DNA of 64,000 nt from Drechslerella dactyloides (taxonomy: Eukaryota; Ascomycota; Orbiliomycetes; Orbiliales; Orbiliaceae), in NCBI GenBank assembly GCA_020064725.1, contig JAGTWJ010000017.1, positions 2,232,001-2,296,000 of the forward strand, written 5' to 3'. Each line of letters begins with the position of its first letter. The first letter of the stretch is position 1. The notes below the pieces were generated by a model, which was not told the DNA's origin, did not search any database, and saw nothing but the letters and a program-made list of their open reading frames with translations. Positions 12,382 through 24,680 of the stretch are shown piece after piece. A program made the translations under genes and the position numbers.

Positions 12382-15300
12382 TCACCCGCCGATGGATTGG
12401 AGGACGAAGTTCTATAAACACCGATTAGTCCCCCGTTTCTCGAAAGTGGTTCAAGGGGTATTTGCTCACCTGGAAGAACCGCTTGAAGTTCTTGTGGTCC
12501 AGCCGCTGCAGCGCCGACAGATATTCCTCGGCAGCTTGCTCCGGGAAATTGATCGAAGGAAAATACGTCCCGCGCAGATACCTATCACCATCACCCAACA
12601 AGTTAGATCAGACACCACAAAGCTATAGCGGGGGTGTATACACACGTGACAAAGTTCCCCCCGGTCCTGCCATATATCACTTTTTGCAACGTCGCCACCT
12701 CTCCGAGCACCAGCTTGCTCTGCGCGTCCTTCGCATCAAACGCCGAATTCGCGGGAACACCCCAGCATATCTCGGAGAACGTGATCATGAACCGATCAAA
12801 CCCAGGAACGGGTTCTAGCAGCGCGTTCGCCTTCTGGGCGGCCTGCGGGTTCTTCTTCTTGTCCTCGGGTAGCACCGTCTCCGGAATCTCGGGTCCGCCC
12901 CAGACGGAGGACATGCGCGCCATCAACGCGATAGCTAGCCGTTCCGCGTGGGGGTCCGAGACGTCCTTGGCGAAATGCTCGACGGTCTCTAACAGTCCCT
13001 GGAAGTTGGGTTGGTTGGCTGGTTACACGCGCATACACCGATTAGTTCTTGTTCTTTCGACGTACGTTTGAGGAGCTTCCCACCTGGACTCATAAAGATG
13101 CCGGAGAGGTCGTTGTTCAGCACTGTGAAGAGGAAGTTAAGGTACTCTCGCTTAAGCTCCGCCGTCTCCAGCTGGTCGTCCGTCCCCGTCGTCGGCTGCG
13201 TCGTGATCTGGAAGACCTTGCTGCACAGCGGCGTCAACAGCCTATCGAGGTAGTCGTATAGTTCTTTCTAAATGTCCGCCAGTCCGTCAGTCAAATGTAT
13301 CCGGCAATATAACCCATCCAGCAATGTGACCGTACCTTGAACCCGTGGATCAACTGATCCAGGAGCCTTAAGAAGATCGACAGTTCACCCTTCGACGAGT
13401 TCTCAGCCAGCAAACCCTCGATCCACCGTGGCAGCAGTCTGAGAATAGATATTCCCAGCACGCCAACCATCCGTGCGAACGCAAAACTAGCGGCTTCCCG
13501 AACCGGTTTCGACGCCTGGAGATTCTCCAGCGCACTAACGATACCCTCCGCGGTCGCTTGAAACTCCGTCGCCAGCGTGCCATCCTCAGGTGGCGCCGGG
13601 TGGCTTTTCAAGGGATCCGCAAAGCCTTTCGCAAAGGTGCCCATGGCCATGATGTTATGATGGATCTGAAGAATAGCAGCCTGGTCATTCCGCTTCGCGG
13701 CCCCGAGATTCGCCTCGACATCCGAGAACAAGGGGCTGAGAATGGTCTGCAGGACAACGTTCTGGTCTCCAACGGACAGCCCACTGGACGCAATCGACCC
13801 TATCGCCTCGAACAGGTACAGCTGACTGTTGAAGACCGCGTCGTTCGGCGAATCGTCGTCCGAGGAGATGTCATCGTCGTCCTCGCCTGATGCATTAACA
13901 ACCGCTTTGATCTGTAATAAATCCTGCACGCTGCCGATAACCTGCGAGGCCACAGTATTGATATCGACGCGCAACATCTTGACGATCCTGAGAAAGAGAT
14001 ACCACGACCTCGTCTTCACCTTAAGATTGCTGTCGTGCAAGCATTGGATAAACATCTCCAGTGCCGGCGGCACAAAGTCTTTGCGATGCTCGAAGAACGG
14101 CGAATACCGGTGGACGTTCTCGAGGTACAATAACCGCGTAGCCGGGTGAGCGTATATGCTGGGACCTATGACACTCGTTAACCAGATGCTCTTCCATAAA
14201 GCCGGCTGGCTGACCGGGGCGCTGCTCACCCAACTCCATCATCTTGGCCATCATGACGACCAAAGCCTCAGCAGCGGGCCCGTTCGGGCTGCCGTCAACA
14301 TACAACCCATTCGCCTTGACCGCAACCTCGCCAAACAAGAACATCTGGTGCAGCGCCAACTCCAGGTCCCGCCAGTCCACGGGGCCCTGCCGGCACCGAT
14401 CCAGCGTGTTGACAACCAGCACCGATATCGCCGAACAATACAGCTCGATATCCGTCGAGGCAAGCGCATCCTGCAGGGTCTTGATTTTCTTTCTCAGCTC
14501 CTGGAATTCGGCCTCCATGTGCGGGTCCGTCTCCTCCCAGTCGAGGTCCGCGTCGAACTTCATCTTGCGTACGACAGCCTCGAGAATCGGCTCGAGCATC
14601 ATGTGGTGCGTTGGCAGCAGCGACTTCGTGTTCTTTTTCTCTTTTCGAAGATACGACAGCAGCTCTGACAGCGCGGGCTGCACGAGGATCGAGACGTCGT
14701 CGTACTCATGCCGGAATATCACAAGCAGGAACAGCACCCACTCGCTGAGGAGATTCTCTGCAGTCTGCCGTCCCTCGGGGCTGATACCCGAGTCCTAGAG
14801 AACAATAATCAGCACCTGTCACGTAGTCTCCTAGACACGCTTTCCATGAACGTACGCCGTTGAGCATCTGGACCAAATCTTGGACTATCCTATTGACCAA
14901 GGCGCCGACAGCCTCCGCGAAATCAATATCCTCATCAGCATCCGCATCGCTGCGCATCTCCGGCAGCGAGATCAGCGTGTTAACAACGTCCGTCAACCGC
15001 AGGAAGCCAATCAGCTCGAGCTTCTCGTCCGGCTTCATGCCCTTGCCTGCGATCTCGCCCAACGTCACCGTCGCCGCCCTCCGCCGCTTCGTCACCTCGG
15101 GCCCGCTGCCGGCACCCTGCAACAGATCCGCCAGATGACCTAGGAAATGGTTGTTGACCACCAACGAGATATCGATCCAGCTAACCCACTTGGCAAACAC
15201 GTGCAGCACGCGCTCGACGACCTCAGCGTTGACGTTACGCCACTGCGTCAGGATCTCCTGCCAGGTCGCGACGAGCTTCTGGATGTCGTGGTCGCGGATG

Positions 15301-16110
15301 TAGTCTTTAATGAGTGTGTTCTTCTTCATCTGATCGGCCGTGCGGCAGAACGCCGTATCCGCTATTTCGTCGTGGATGTCCGTCATGACTCTTAAATAGA
15401 TTACAATGCCGGGGAGGTTGTCCATCGGGCCCGTAGGGGTGCCGTCTTCCGCCCGCGCGGTCGTCGTCAGCGCTCGCAGCTCGTCGAAGAATCCCGTCCA
15501 GAGGGTCATGTAGAGTGCGGTAAAGAGGGTGGTTAAGGTCTGTATAAGCTTGCCCTGGATGGCAGCGTTGTCCAAGTCGACGTTAGGGTGGTAATTTCGC
15601 CGCAGGTACTCCATCAGACTGTTCTTGATGAACATGAGGTTCTGGGGACCGAGCTCGTCGGGGCGGGCCTTGACGGCGGCGTTGACAACCTCGAGGGTGT
15701 AGAGGCGGACGACATCGGGCCGCTTGGGCTCGCGGGTGAAGAGCGACAGGCAGACGGTCCATCCTTCCGGCGAGTCTTTGACTTGGGTGAGGAATTCGAG
15801 GGCCTAGTATAGATCGACGACACAGGGTTACCAACTTGCTCTTTGTCTCCCTTTCCGTTCGTAGTAGCAAGGGAGAATGGAGAGACCAAGAAGAGTAGAG
15901 AAGCAGAAGACGCAGTGCGCGCGTACGATATCGACTGTACGGACCGGGGAGGGTTTGTGCACACCTGTCGGACGATTTCCTGGAGGGGACCAGCGGCTGG
16001 GTGGTAGACGATATTGACAGCTTGCTCGACCTAACCGAAGCATATTAGCCAGATGAAGCAAGCACACAAGGTATCGCGAGAAGCACGGGGACGGATACCT
16101 GCTCCTCCAT
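12382..16110 (-). CDS. LOS1: Exportin-T, nuclear tRNA exporter
   Basis: Nine exons join in phase: 16110-16099, 16030-15965, 15803-14856, 14794-14230, 14165-13336, 13267-13084, 13018-12646, 12581-12470 and 12411-12382, giving 1,039 residues, the usual size. Exon 1 encodes only MEEQ. The N-terminus (importin-beta-like helices including GWTVCLSLF and RLYTLEVVNAAV) and the HPATRLLYLENVHRYSPFFE segment near the middle are characteristic of the Xpo-t family. The protein is all HEAT-like helices and carries mature tRNA through nuclear pores with RanGTP. The intron 14229-14166 is supported because it restores the conserved SIYAHPA context, and the 13083-13019 intron because it yields NQPNFQGLLETVEHFAKD. 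The last exon encodes NFVLQSIGG. It is followed head to tail by VPS5 upstream on the same strand. Identity is confident; one or two junctions could shift by a few codons. Confidence 0.9.
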
Positions 16111-17023
16111 AGCTGCAGCTCGATGGAAGGCCGGAGAGAGAAGCGGCTGGCGGCTGCTACCGCCGACCAGCTAGCAGGTGCGCGGTTTGGACAGCTCGAG
16201 CAGCAGCCACCTTTGCGAGCGCGTCCCGGCTCGTTAGCGGGGTTCGGTCACGGTGTCTTCCCAAGGATCCAGAGGAGCTGCGATGCGGTAAAAAGACCGT
16301 TGACGGGAGAGATACGTTCCAGCTGCAGCAGAGGGAGCAGGAGCCGCGGCTCGATCAATCGTGGTGGTAGATGTCGAGGCTTTAGGAATGGACGGGCGTC
16401 CGGTGTGTATTTTGGCGTGGGAGGTTGGTTGGGTTGCAGTTGAGGTCGACGTACAGACAAAAAATTATTTTATGCAGATGCTCCCTCGCCTGGAAACGAA
16501 ACGAAACTCCTGCAGGCTACTATATTATAAATTACAACCATCCTCTGCAGAATTGACAGCTCACAGACGCCCGCTTGGCCGCCAGCATGGACGAATCGGC
16601 AGCTGGAGCCGCTTTATGACCTCCGGGACAGTGTCCAAGGGCCCAGCTGCCCGAGCGCCGCAGGCACGTGGACAGGTCGTCCAAGCTCGGCTGCAGGAAA
16701 TCGCGATCGTACATTACTCACATACATTCAACTGTCCAACCTGTCAAACGGCGCAGTGCAGCCAGGCGCACTAGCCGCTTCGGGCAGCCGAGGGCCCACC
16801 GCGATGCCATCCAGGGTGCTACTTGATGCTGCTGTCACGATCTCTGGCATACAAAAGTCGCATCTGGAAGATATAGGAAGAAACAGTATTATATTATAAT
16901 CCACCGGCGTGAAGTGTAACTGTCCCAATCGTGTATGCATGCAAGCATCTGCACCACCATCCGCAAGTTAACAGCGGACGGGAACAGAGCAGAAATGAAA
17001 GGAAAGCAAAAGACAAAATGCAA
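16111..17023. other. LOS1 upstream region / VPS5 3' flank
   Basis: About 0.9 kb with no supported gene. It is GC-rich with AGC-type low complexity next to the LOS1 start, and carries the VPS5 3' end on the other side. Confidence 0.5.
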
Positions 17024-19192
17024 TCAATGCTCCTCGCCCGCCGTCGCAGCCGCCGTATCCGGTGTCGTCGGCGACGACGTTTGCAAGTTCTCCTGTGCCT
17101 CCAATCTAAGATTCTTGACTTCCGCCAAAGTCTCGTCCTCCGCAATCTCCCTGTCCAGCTGCAGCAGATACGTCTCCCACAGCTCGATGACCTGCACATC
17201 ACCCCGTTAGCCAGATATCAAGCTACATAAGATCATATTGGGGATCAAATACCTCCTTCTGCGCCTCCACCGCGCTCTCCAGGAACGTCTCGACGCCGCT
17301 CTTGAAATCCTCCACCTTCTCCCTCTCGAACCGCTCCAGCTCATTCTTCATCAGTCGGCCCATCTCGTCAAACAGCACCCGCGCCTGATGCAGCTTCTTC
17401 TCCGAATCCGCAACGTCCGCCTGCATCTGGTTCAGCCGGTCGCCCTGCGTCTTGCCCTGCCGCTGCAGCTTCTCGTACGTCGCCCGCTTCTTCTGCGTCT
17501 CCGACTCCGCTGCATGCCACGAGTGGAACGCCTTCTGCCGCTGCTGGAACGCCAGCTTGACCGACCCTATCAGCCGGATGTACTCGTCCACCGTGATTCC
17601 CAGCGTCAGCACGTCCTGCTGCGCCTGCCGGTCGTACAGCTCCCGCAGCCGGATCTGCAGGTCCGCCAGCGATGCCAGCGGCGACGACAGCGTGTTGCTG
17701 AGCTCGACCGCCGACAGAGCATGCAGCGAGTTCCCAAAGTCGTTCGCCGACTCGGCTAGCTCCTTCCGCTGCTTGATCACCGTGTCAATCGACTTCATCA
17801 GGTTCTTCAGCTGGCCCTCCAGTGCGTCCAGATACGCCTTTCTATCCAAAAACCACTACCCAGCACCCCACAATTAGCGTTCATCGAAACTATACAGCGC
17901 ATGTAATGTATTCGTACCTCATCCGTCTCGACGAACTTCTGGGCGGTGGAAAACGCCCCTCCGATGCCGATAGACCCGAACAGCCCTCCCCCGCCACTCT
18001 CCACCGTCGTAGCCTGCCGTTCTTTCTGCTTGACGTCCACGTTAAACGACTCGGACTCCAAGAATATCTTCAAGTCTCCGTCCTGCTGCAGGATCGGATG
18101 CAATGCAATCTTGTTGAGCATGCGCTCCAGCGCCGCCCGCCGCGACTCCACAAAGTCCTGGTCGAACCGGCCGAGTTGCTGTTTCTCCGGCGGCGGCGGC
18201 ACAATCACACCAGGATTGCTGACGATCAGCGAGTTGTACAGCCAGAGGAAGTCGCGATAGCGCCGGCTGACGGTGAACTCGGGGACCTTGTACGCCTTCG
18301 ATGACGTCTGCACACCCATCGTTAGCAAATGATGTGACGAACCGGTATGACGAACCGGTAGGTGGTGGTAATGGAGAGCGCAGCAGCGTTGCGCCCAGGT
18401 CATACCTTTGTCGAAACCTGATAGACGATATGTGCACTCGTCAAATCCCCAACCTTGTGCGGATCCCCAACCTGAATATCGAACGTCGGCTTCGCCGCCA
18501 GTTCCACCGGCACGCTCGGCGGGATGGCTCTACCCTCCCTCGCCGCGGCCGGCGGTGCACCAACCGGCGGTGGCTGCCGAGGCTTCCTCCCGCCGGTAGC
18601 AGCGCCACCGTCCTCGTCATCCTCGTCTTCCAGAGTAACGCTCTCCATCAAATCCCGCGTGCTCGGCCGCGACGCCGTGCTGACGCTCCTGGCACCCCGC
18701 GACGCGGAGGCAGCCGCCGTCGCAGGCTCCTTGGTCGGCGGCTGCGGGGGTAGCTCGTCGGACAGGCCGAGCGGGGAGGTGATCGGCTCGTCGCTGGTGT
18801 CGTCGCCGCCGAGGGGTCCGAGCGGATTTATCGCATCGTCGACAGCCTCGAGCTTTGCGACGGTACCTCCGCCGCGGCGGGGCGGGCCGCGCGTCTTGGA
18901 CGGGACGGCTCGTGTCGGTATCGACGTTGTCAAGGCGGGGAGCGATGGGGAGGTTGCCGCTGCTGTTGGATTTAACGGTTCGCCGGTGGCATCGCCTAGA
19001 GGACCGCAAGCATTACATTACATTAGCATCAGTCGGTACAAATCTATCGTTCAAGTTATAGTGTAACCCGGAGAGCGCTGTCATCCGCGTACCGAATTTA
19101 GGCTGCGAGGGGTCATCTGTCGTGGTTATGCCGCTGGATGGCTGGTCGTCCCACGGCGAGTTGAGGTCGAGCCCGTCGAATCCCCCACTCAT
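17024..19192 (-). CDS. VPS5: Sorting nexin of the retromer (SNX1/Vps5 family)
   Basis: Five exons join in phase: 19192-19093, 18995-18406, 18307-17918, 17855-17253 and 17191-17024, giving 616 residues. An acidic/Pro-rich disordered N-terminus (residues 1-200) is followed by a PX domain from about residue 210: RRYRDF near 245-250 carries the PI3P-binding arginine, and VPPPPEKQ near 266 is the proline loop. Residues 361-616 are a long, charged, heptad-rich coiled coil that matches the Vps5 BAR domain. The protein binds endosomal PI3P, dimerises with Vps17 and drives retromer tubules that return cargo such as Vps10 to the Golgi. Length and order are normal for fungal Vps5; Vps17 is less likely because the RRY motif is intact. 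The start is the only ATG that opens the short first exon. Confidence 0.92.
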
Positions 19193-20478
19193 GGCGAAGA
19201 AAGGATATGTCGGAACGTGCTAAGATGCAGGTGAATCCGTTGCGCGAACGTAAGCTTCGAGGTGTATGTCTGCCGGCGTCAGGGAGTGATTGGTGGGTTG
19301 AACGATACGTAGTGTGGAGGAGCAGCGGATAAAACGGCGGGACTGTCAAGGTGAACGTATCCGAGCAATTGCGTACCTTTGCTTGGCGCTCCTCCCAACA
19401 CCCTCCCTCAAGCCAAGACTCCACCACCCTAATATCACGACATCGCACACACTAACTATAGCACTACCAAACTACAACCTACTAGTATAGCTATAATCGA
19501 TATCGCGATTACGGCAAAAGGTACGTTCAACGAGTTCCATTCCGACGCCTGACGCACAAAACGAGAGACACGACTATCCTAAGTCAAACGACAAGTCGCA
19601 AAACTATCCAAAACGCAACGATTACCCTGGAGCGGGGGGGACAACAGGCAGGAAGCTGCGGGCGCACATACACGGCGTACATCGAGGCATTCGTTCGTGA
19701 AGCCGATAGCCCGGAATAAATGCAGGTTTGCAATCGGCAGAAAAGGGTGGGAGGAAAGACAGCTGCAGCACGGATTTTATACTCCTAGACGATACCCGAA
19801 GAAGCGAATAACGAAGAAAGGAAAGAAATGAGACCCTCGATAGCAGAATGGATGAACTGGACGGCGGGACAACATAACAGCTAGCGATAAGAGCAGAGCA
19901 GAGAAAATGGGATGGACAGGATTCGTATCGCAGCACACAGGAGGAGCGAGAAACACTATATACCAGAATGAGCAAAGGAACATACGGAAGTGAAGGCGAA
20001 GGAAACGGACAGTTCCACATGACGCATAACAAAACATGGTATAAAAAAACAAAACGTAACTGACGAGAAGCTTAGCAGATCGCGATACTAAAAAGAGATC
20101 CGACAAGGCGGATGTAACCCAGAAACAAATACAACGAACTGACTCCGATTGTCACACCAACGTAACGAGATGACGGGAAGGGAAAAGACCGCATGTTAAA
20201 AGACACGAGCATCAGCAAAGGCGTAGATGAGAGGAACATTACTGTCTTCTAGCTTGTGAGTTCAAATAACATAAATTCGGGGACCATCTACCCACGGCGA
20301 ACTCCCACCAACCCCGTCTGTTCGGGCCAACTAGGTCATTAGGAAAAGAGAATCGAAATGTGGATACTGTACAAAGCGATTGCTTGATAGGAAAAGGGTA
20401 TCTTCCGTAGCACGTTTCCATATATAGTAGTGTGGTCTCTATCAGAGGAAAGAGGTGGGTCGTTCGGAGTCCGTTAGA
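19193..20478. other. VPS5 upstream region and CCR4 3' flank
   Basis: About 1.3 kb without a supported gene. The sequence from about 19600 to 20450 is A/G-rich on the plus strand (T/C-rich for the minus-strand transcript), as expected of a long CCR4 3' UTR. Confidence 0.5.
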
Positions 20479-23032
20479 CTACTTGCGGGAGGACGTCGTA
20501 CCGAAGTCGGGAGGCGGCGGCTTGTGCACTTCCTTCCTGGGCGGCTTCATATAAAACTCGGCCTGGATCATCAAATGACTGCAAGCAAATTTTGTCAGTA
20601 AAAACGAAGCTTTGATGCTGGAACTGAAGAAGATTCCACTTACTCGCTGGGGAAGTGGACATTCGGGAAACCGGCCACTTTGCTCATGTATTCCTTATCA
20701 ACCTCGCCGAGCAGCCCGGTAACCTGCATGCAGTTGGTCGAGTACCATATGTAATCGATCACACCGTTGAATCCAGGGGTATAGTTGGTGAATGGGAAAT
20801 CGGGGAAAATCGAGTAGGCCGATTTCAGATTGAAGGGGTGGGAGATGCCTTCCTCCGTGAACGGGCCGTAGTCTCGGCTTCCCAGCGTGGGGTGGTGAGG
20901 GCCAACCGAGCCCTTGGTCATCAGTTCGTAGACACCGCTGTCACCAAGCGAGTTGAAATCACCGCATATAATCAGCGGGACGCTGGCTCCATTCGGGTAC
21001 TTGACTTCCGGAATCTCAGATTCGCCCTCCACCTTCTGTATCTTGGACGGTGGCGGGTTGGCGACGTAACGGTTGGCGATTTTGCCAAGCTCCTCAATCA
21101 AAACGGCGGTCTGAATCAACTTGACATCTTCAAATACGGGATTCCAGAACAGATGGGCATTGGCTACAAGGATGCGGGCGCCCGTAAGCTTGTTTTCTAG
21201 GTAAACAATAGTCGCAATGTCGTCTCGAGGCATCACACGGTTGAAGATATCCGTAGCTTTCTTCATGTCAGGGCGATTGATCGCGAGCTGCTGGAAGTTT
21301 ATCGACTGTTTATCGAGAATATTGAACTTGGTAGTTTTCCAGAAGATAGCACAGCCGTCAACTTGCCGGGTCTCTTGAGCTCCGAAGTTTCGAGCTCGGC
21401 TCTTCTGGAACATCACGCCCTTGTAGTCCTGATATGCCATGCTCGGGCTCAGGTGGTCCTCAAAGTTGTTCAGATCAACCTCCTGCAAGCAGACAATGTC
21501 GGCGTTGCTCGACATTATATCCTGGGTGATCAAGTTCTTGCGGTAATCCCAAGAGAGAGCCCACGACGGAACGTAGCCATAAGCCTGGGGCGTCGCATAT
21601 TTCTCGCAGAGGATATTGTACGATACGACGCTGAGCTTACTCGGGTCGCCCTCGGTCGACGGCTTGCCTTCAAGGGTGGATCCATCGAGGACGTTCCACT
21701 CTCGCGCCGGCTCCGGGAGATCGACTAGATTGGGTGTTAGCTTCCAACTTGCACGACGAAACCTAAGGGATAGTTCTTACTTTGGCTATTCTCCAAGAGG
21801 TAGTTGATGAGAGCGGAGGTTCCGTCGGTGACAATCTTCTGCCGTAGGTTTTCCCGAAGCGGGTTTCCTTCGATGCCGAGCACCTCGAGCTGGAAGAGCG
21901 TTCCCATCTCGCCGGGCAGGTTTTGGATGTGGTTGTCAAACAGCAATAATGTCTTCAGATTGGTGAGCATCCCGATCTCGGCTGGGATCTCGGTTAACTC
22001 GTTGCTGGAGGCGTCAAGGTGGGTCAACAGCTTCAGCTTGCCGATAGATGGAGGAAGGCTCGTAAGCTTGTTATGATTAATGTGGAGCTTATCGAGGAAG
22101 GTATAGTTGAAAAGGTTCTCGGACAGGGCACGGAGCCCCTGCCCTCCGAAGTCCAGCGCAAACCATTCCTGACGTTTATCCTTTTCTGTCAACTTGCGCT
22201 GCTGGATCGGGCGTTTTTCGTTTTCGTTGGCGCCGGCTGCGCCTTCTTCCTCGTGGTCTTCGGACGTGGTCAAGACGGTCGAACCTCCCTTCGCTCCAAC
22301 GCTCGTCTTTGTCTTCGTGGCGGCCACTCGAGCTTGGTGGTGGGGAGAGCCGCTCTGGCGAGAAGCTTGGTACAGCTGCAGTTGTTTCTCCCAATGGCTC
22401 GAGACATTGCTGGCGTTCGCTTGGATGGCGGTGGCGTTTCCATTGGTGAGATGGTGCTGTTGTCCGGTGTACGCGGTGCTTCCGATAGCGCCCCCCGAGT
22501 AGGTATGTTGGTGCCCGGAAAGACCGTTCTGGCCACTATTGTTCGCGCCGGGGTGAGCGATGACTCCTCTATCGGTCAATTGGGTGGGCTGCTGAGGTTG
22601 GTGGATGGGTTGGGCGTTGTGATGCTGGGCTTGGAAGGCATGCGTGAGGTTCTTTGGCATGTAGCGGGTATGGGGTTGGGCGGCAGCATTTATGAGCATG
22701 TGGGGATGGCCCTGGTTCTGCTGGGGGGCTTGGCTGTACATGCTGAAAGAGGCGGGTGACTGAGGGACGGGGGATCGTGATGGCGATGGTGTGTCATTAG
22801 GACGAGGAGACGAACCCCTGCCTAATCGAAACGGTATGAAATTTCTGGACGGGTAGTGCTGATACACTTGGCTCTCAGACATCACACGATCCGGATGGCG
22901 GGTAGGTGCGGAGAGAGAGAGAGTCGGCGGGAACGGCGTGGCGGCTAAGTGGACGTGATGGTCTTCTGTTGACATGAGAAACGAAGGGTCAGCAATTCGG
23001 CTCCAGGGACTGCTGGGGACATCATCGTGCAT
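20479..23032 (-). CDS. CCR4: CCR4-NOT poly(A) deadenylase catalytic subunit
   Basis: Three exons join in phase: 23032-21781, 21724-20644 and 20578-20479, giving 810 residues. Residues 1-250 are Gln/His/Pro-rich and disordered. Leucine-rich repeats follow near 300-400 (LHINHNKLTSLPPSIGKL, LDASSNELTEIP, LLLFDNHIQNLP), the surface that binds CAF1. The exonuclease-endonuclease-phosphatase domain begins near SVVSYNILCEKYA: the Mg ligand Glu is in CLQEVD near residue 499, NAHLFWNP, GDFNS and GVIDYIWYS follow, and the catalytic Asp-His pair is rebuilt across the last intron (FPS|DHLMIQAEF). It shortens mRNA tails in the cytoplasm as the first step of decay. All active-site motifs are intact. The start could instead be a Met about 20 codons further in. 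Confidence 0.93.
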
Positions 23033-23468
23033 AGTACCGAGCCCCTCCCCGCATGTAAAAAGCTTCGTATCGCGGTGCCCGGTTTCTTTGGCCGAATGGT
23101 AGGTCGTTCCGGAGGCAGGCCGACGGGTCGGGAGTCGTTTACGCTCCGGCTCTGGGCATTGTGAAAAAATCGGTCAACGGGTCAGGTGATGCCAAGAAGA
23201 AGCTGATGGAATGGTTTGAAGAAGGGAAGAAGCACGATGGAGGTGGTCCTCGGAAGATGGGGCAGCGGAGAACGAGGAGGCGACGGGAGCCGGGTGCTTA
23301 CGATGGGAACAGCGGCGATGGTGGAGACGTGAGGGAGGGAGCAGGAGGCGGAGGACGGAGGCGGTTCGAGCGGGTGTCGTCCGCTTGGTGGGGAACGAGA
23401 TCGAATCTGGAATGGATCAAGATCAGTTCACGTTGACGAGTACGAGGCGCCGGACTGGCCAACGGCAA

Positions 23469-23469
23469 G

Positions 23470-23505
<36 letters not shown>

Positions 23506-23506
23506 C
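23469..23506. repeat. (GCAG)n microsatellite
   Basis: About 9.5 uninterrupted copies of GCAG upstream of the CCR4 start. Two (CTGG)n patches, 23537-23549 and 23557-23570, follow and are its imperfect reverse complement, so this stretch could fold into a hairpin. Confidence 0.9.
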
Positions 23507-24462
23507 CGGCGGCAAGCAGTCTTGCAATTCTGCAGTCTGGCTGGCTGGCAGTCTGTCTGGCTGGCTGGCCGTTGGTTGGTGGGAGAGGCAACGGCGGTGA
23601 GGCCACGCGGTGGGACCGAGAAGGAATTGGCGAGCGACCCATGCACGCCGCTTAAGAACCCATGCACGGGGCACCGACGGACGGACAAACAGGCAGGCAG
23701 GCAGGGGGCAGCAGGAACATACATGTACAGCAGTTGGACGAAGGCCGATATCGCGGAGGGGAGGCGGGAGGGCGGAGGAGGAGGAAGAGGCCGTGGTGAT
23801 GGTGATTGATTGATGGGGGGGATAAAAGGAAGAAGGAGAGGGAGAGGAGACGTGGTTGAGATGTGGTAGCGTTTCTGGCCGCTGTGTCGATGCAATGTTG
23901 TTACTTTGAATCCGAATTTAATTTTTTTTTTTTTTCTCTTCCTGTCTGTTCTTTCGAGCCTCGGCCCCTTGCAAGACAGGATGAGAACTGTCCCGTGAGC
24001 GCGACGGAGCAGAATTCTCAGGATCGAGAGATGGCAATGTCAATTGGCCGCCAGAATGCTGAGGCTGTGGGGCGGGCGTATATATAGCCCGGCGACAGCA
24101 TTCCTGCAGGCCGCTGTATCTGCCCTCAGGAATGCATCTCACCGCCCGCGACCCATCGCCACCGCATCAACCGCGCAGCATCGAGCGATCATGCACCGGT
24201 ACGTCCAGGCATACGTTCGATTCTACTATCTCTGCAGCAACGGAACGGTCCCGAGCTAACGAGCGTCCGCCCAACGGCTGTCTTGGACCTGCCATGTGCG
24301 ACAGCAGGTTTCACGCCGCCCTGTGCCTGGCCACCTGCTGAAACCGGTCCACCGTCCGCAGCGCATGCGAGGGGCCGGCGCTGCTCCGGCCAGCCACGGT
24401 CCGGCACCGTGATGGTGCCATGTATGCGCATTGGCATCCATTCGCAGGACACGGCCGCGTCT

Positions 24463-24680
24463 TGCGATGTCGCGATGTCGCGATGTCGTCCGCGGATGAC
24501 AGAATCGCGACGGCCACGCGACAATCGTTGAAACCAGGTGGCTCAGCGTGGCCGACACGTTCCGCCATGGCGCTTTCATGGTGCCCTCATGGCTTCCACG
24601 GTGCTCGCCACAGTGACTGCCACGGTGACTGCCACGGTGCAGCTTGCCACGGTGCTTCCATGGTGACCGCCACGGTGATG
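24463..24680. repeat. Short tandem repeats: CGATGTCG array and CCACGGTG minisatellite
   Basis: Three tandem CGATGTCG units lie at about 24464-24488. From about 24577 to 24680 the word CCACGGTG (or CCATGGTG/CCACAGTG) recurs every 8-16 bases with GACTGC spacers. It creates a long but repetitive open frame on the minus strand (HRGSHRGSH type) that I do not accept as a gene. Confidence 0.7.

Noticed and set aside
14160..14230. Apparent frameshift in LOS1
   Set aside because: It is resolved by a 64-nt GT-AG intron (14229-14166) that restores the conserved exportin-T sequence.
20479..20660. Possible loss of the final catalytic Asp/His in CCR4 (frame reads FPSE before a stop)
   Set aside because: The codon is split by an intron; splicing to 20578 gives FPSDHL, the normal active-site motif.
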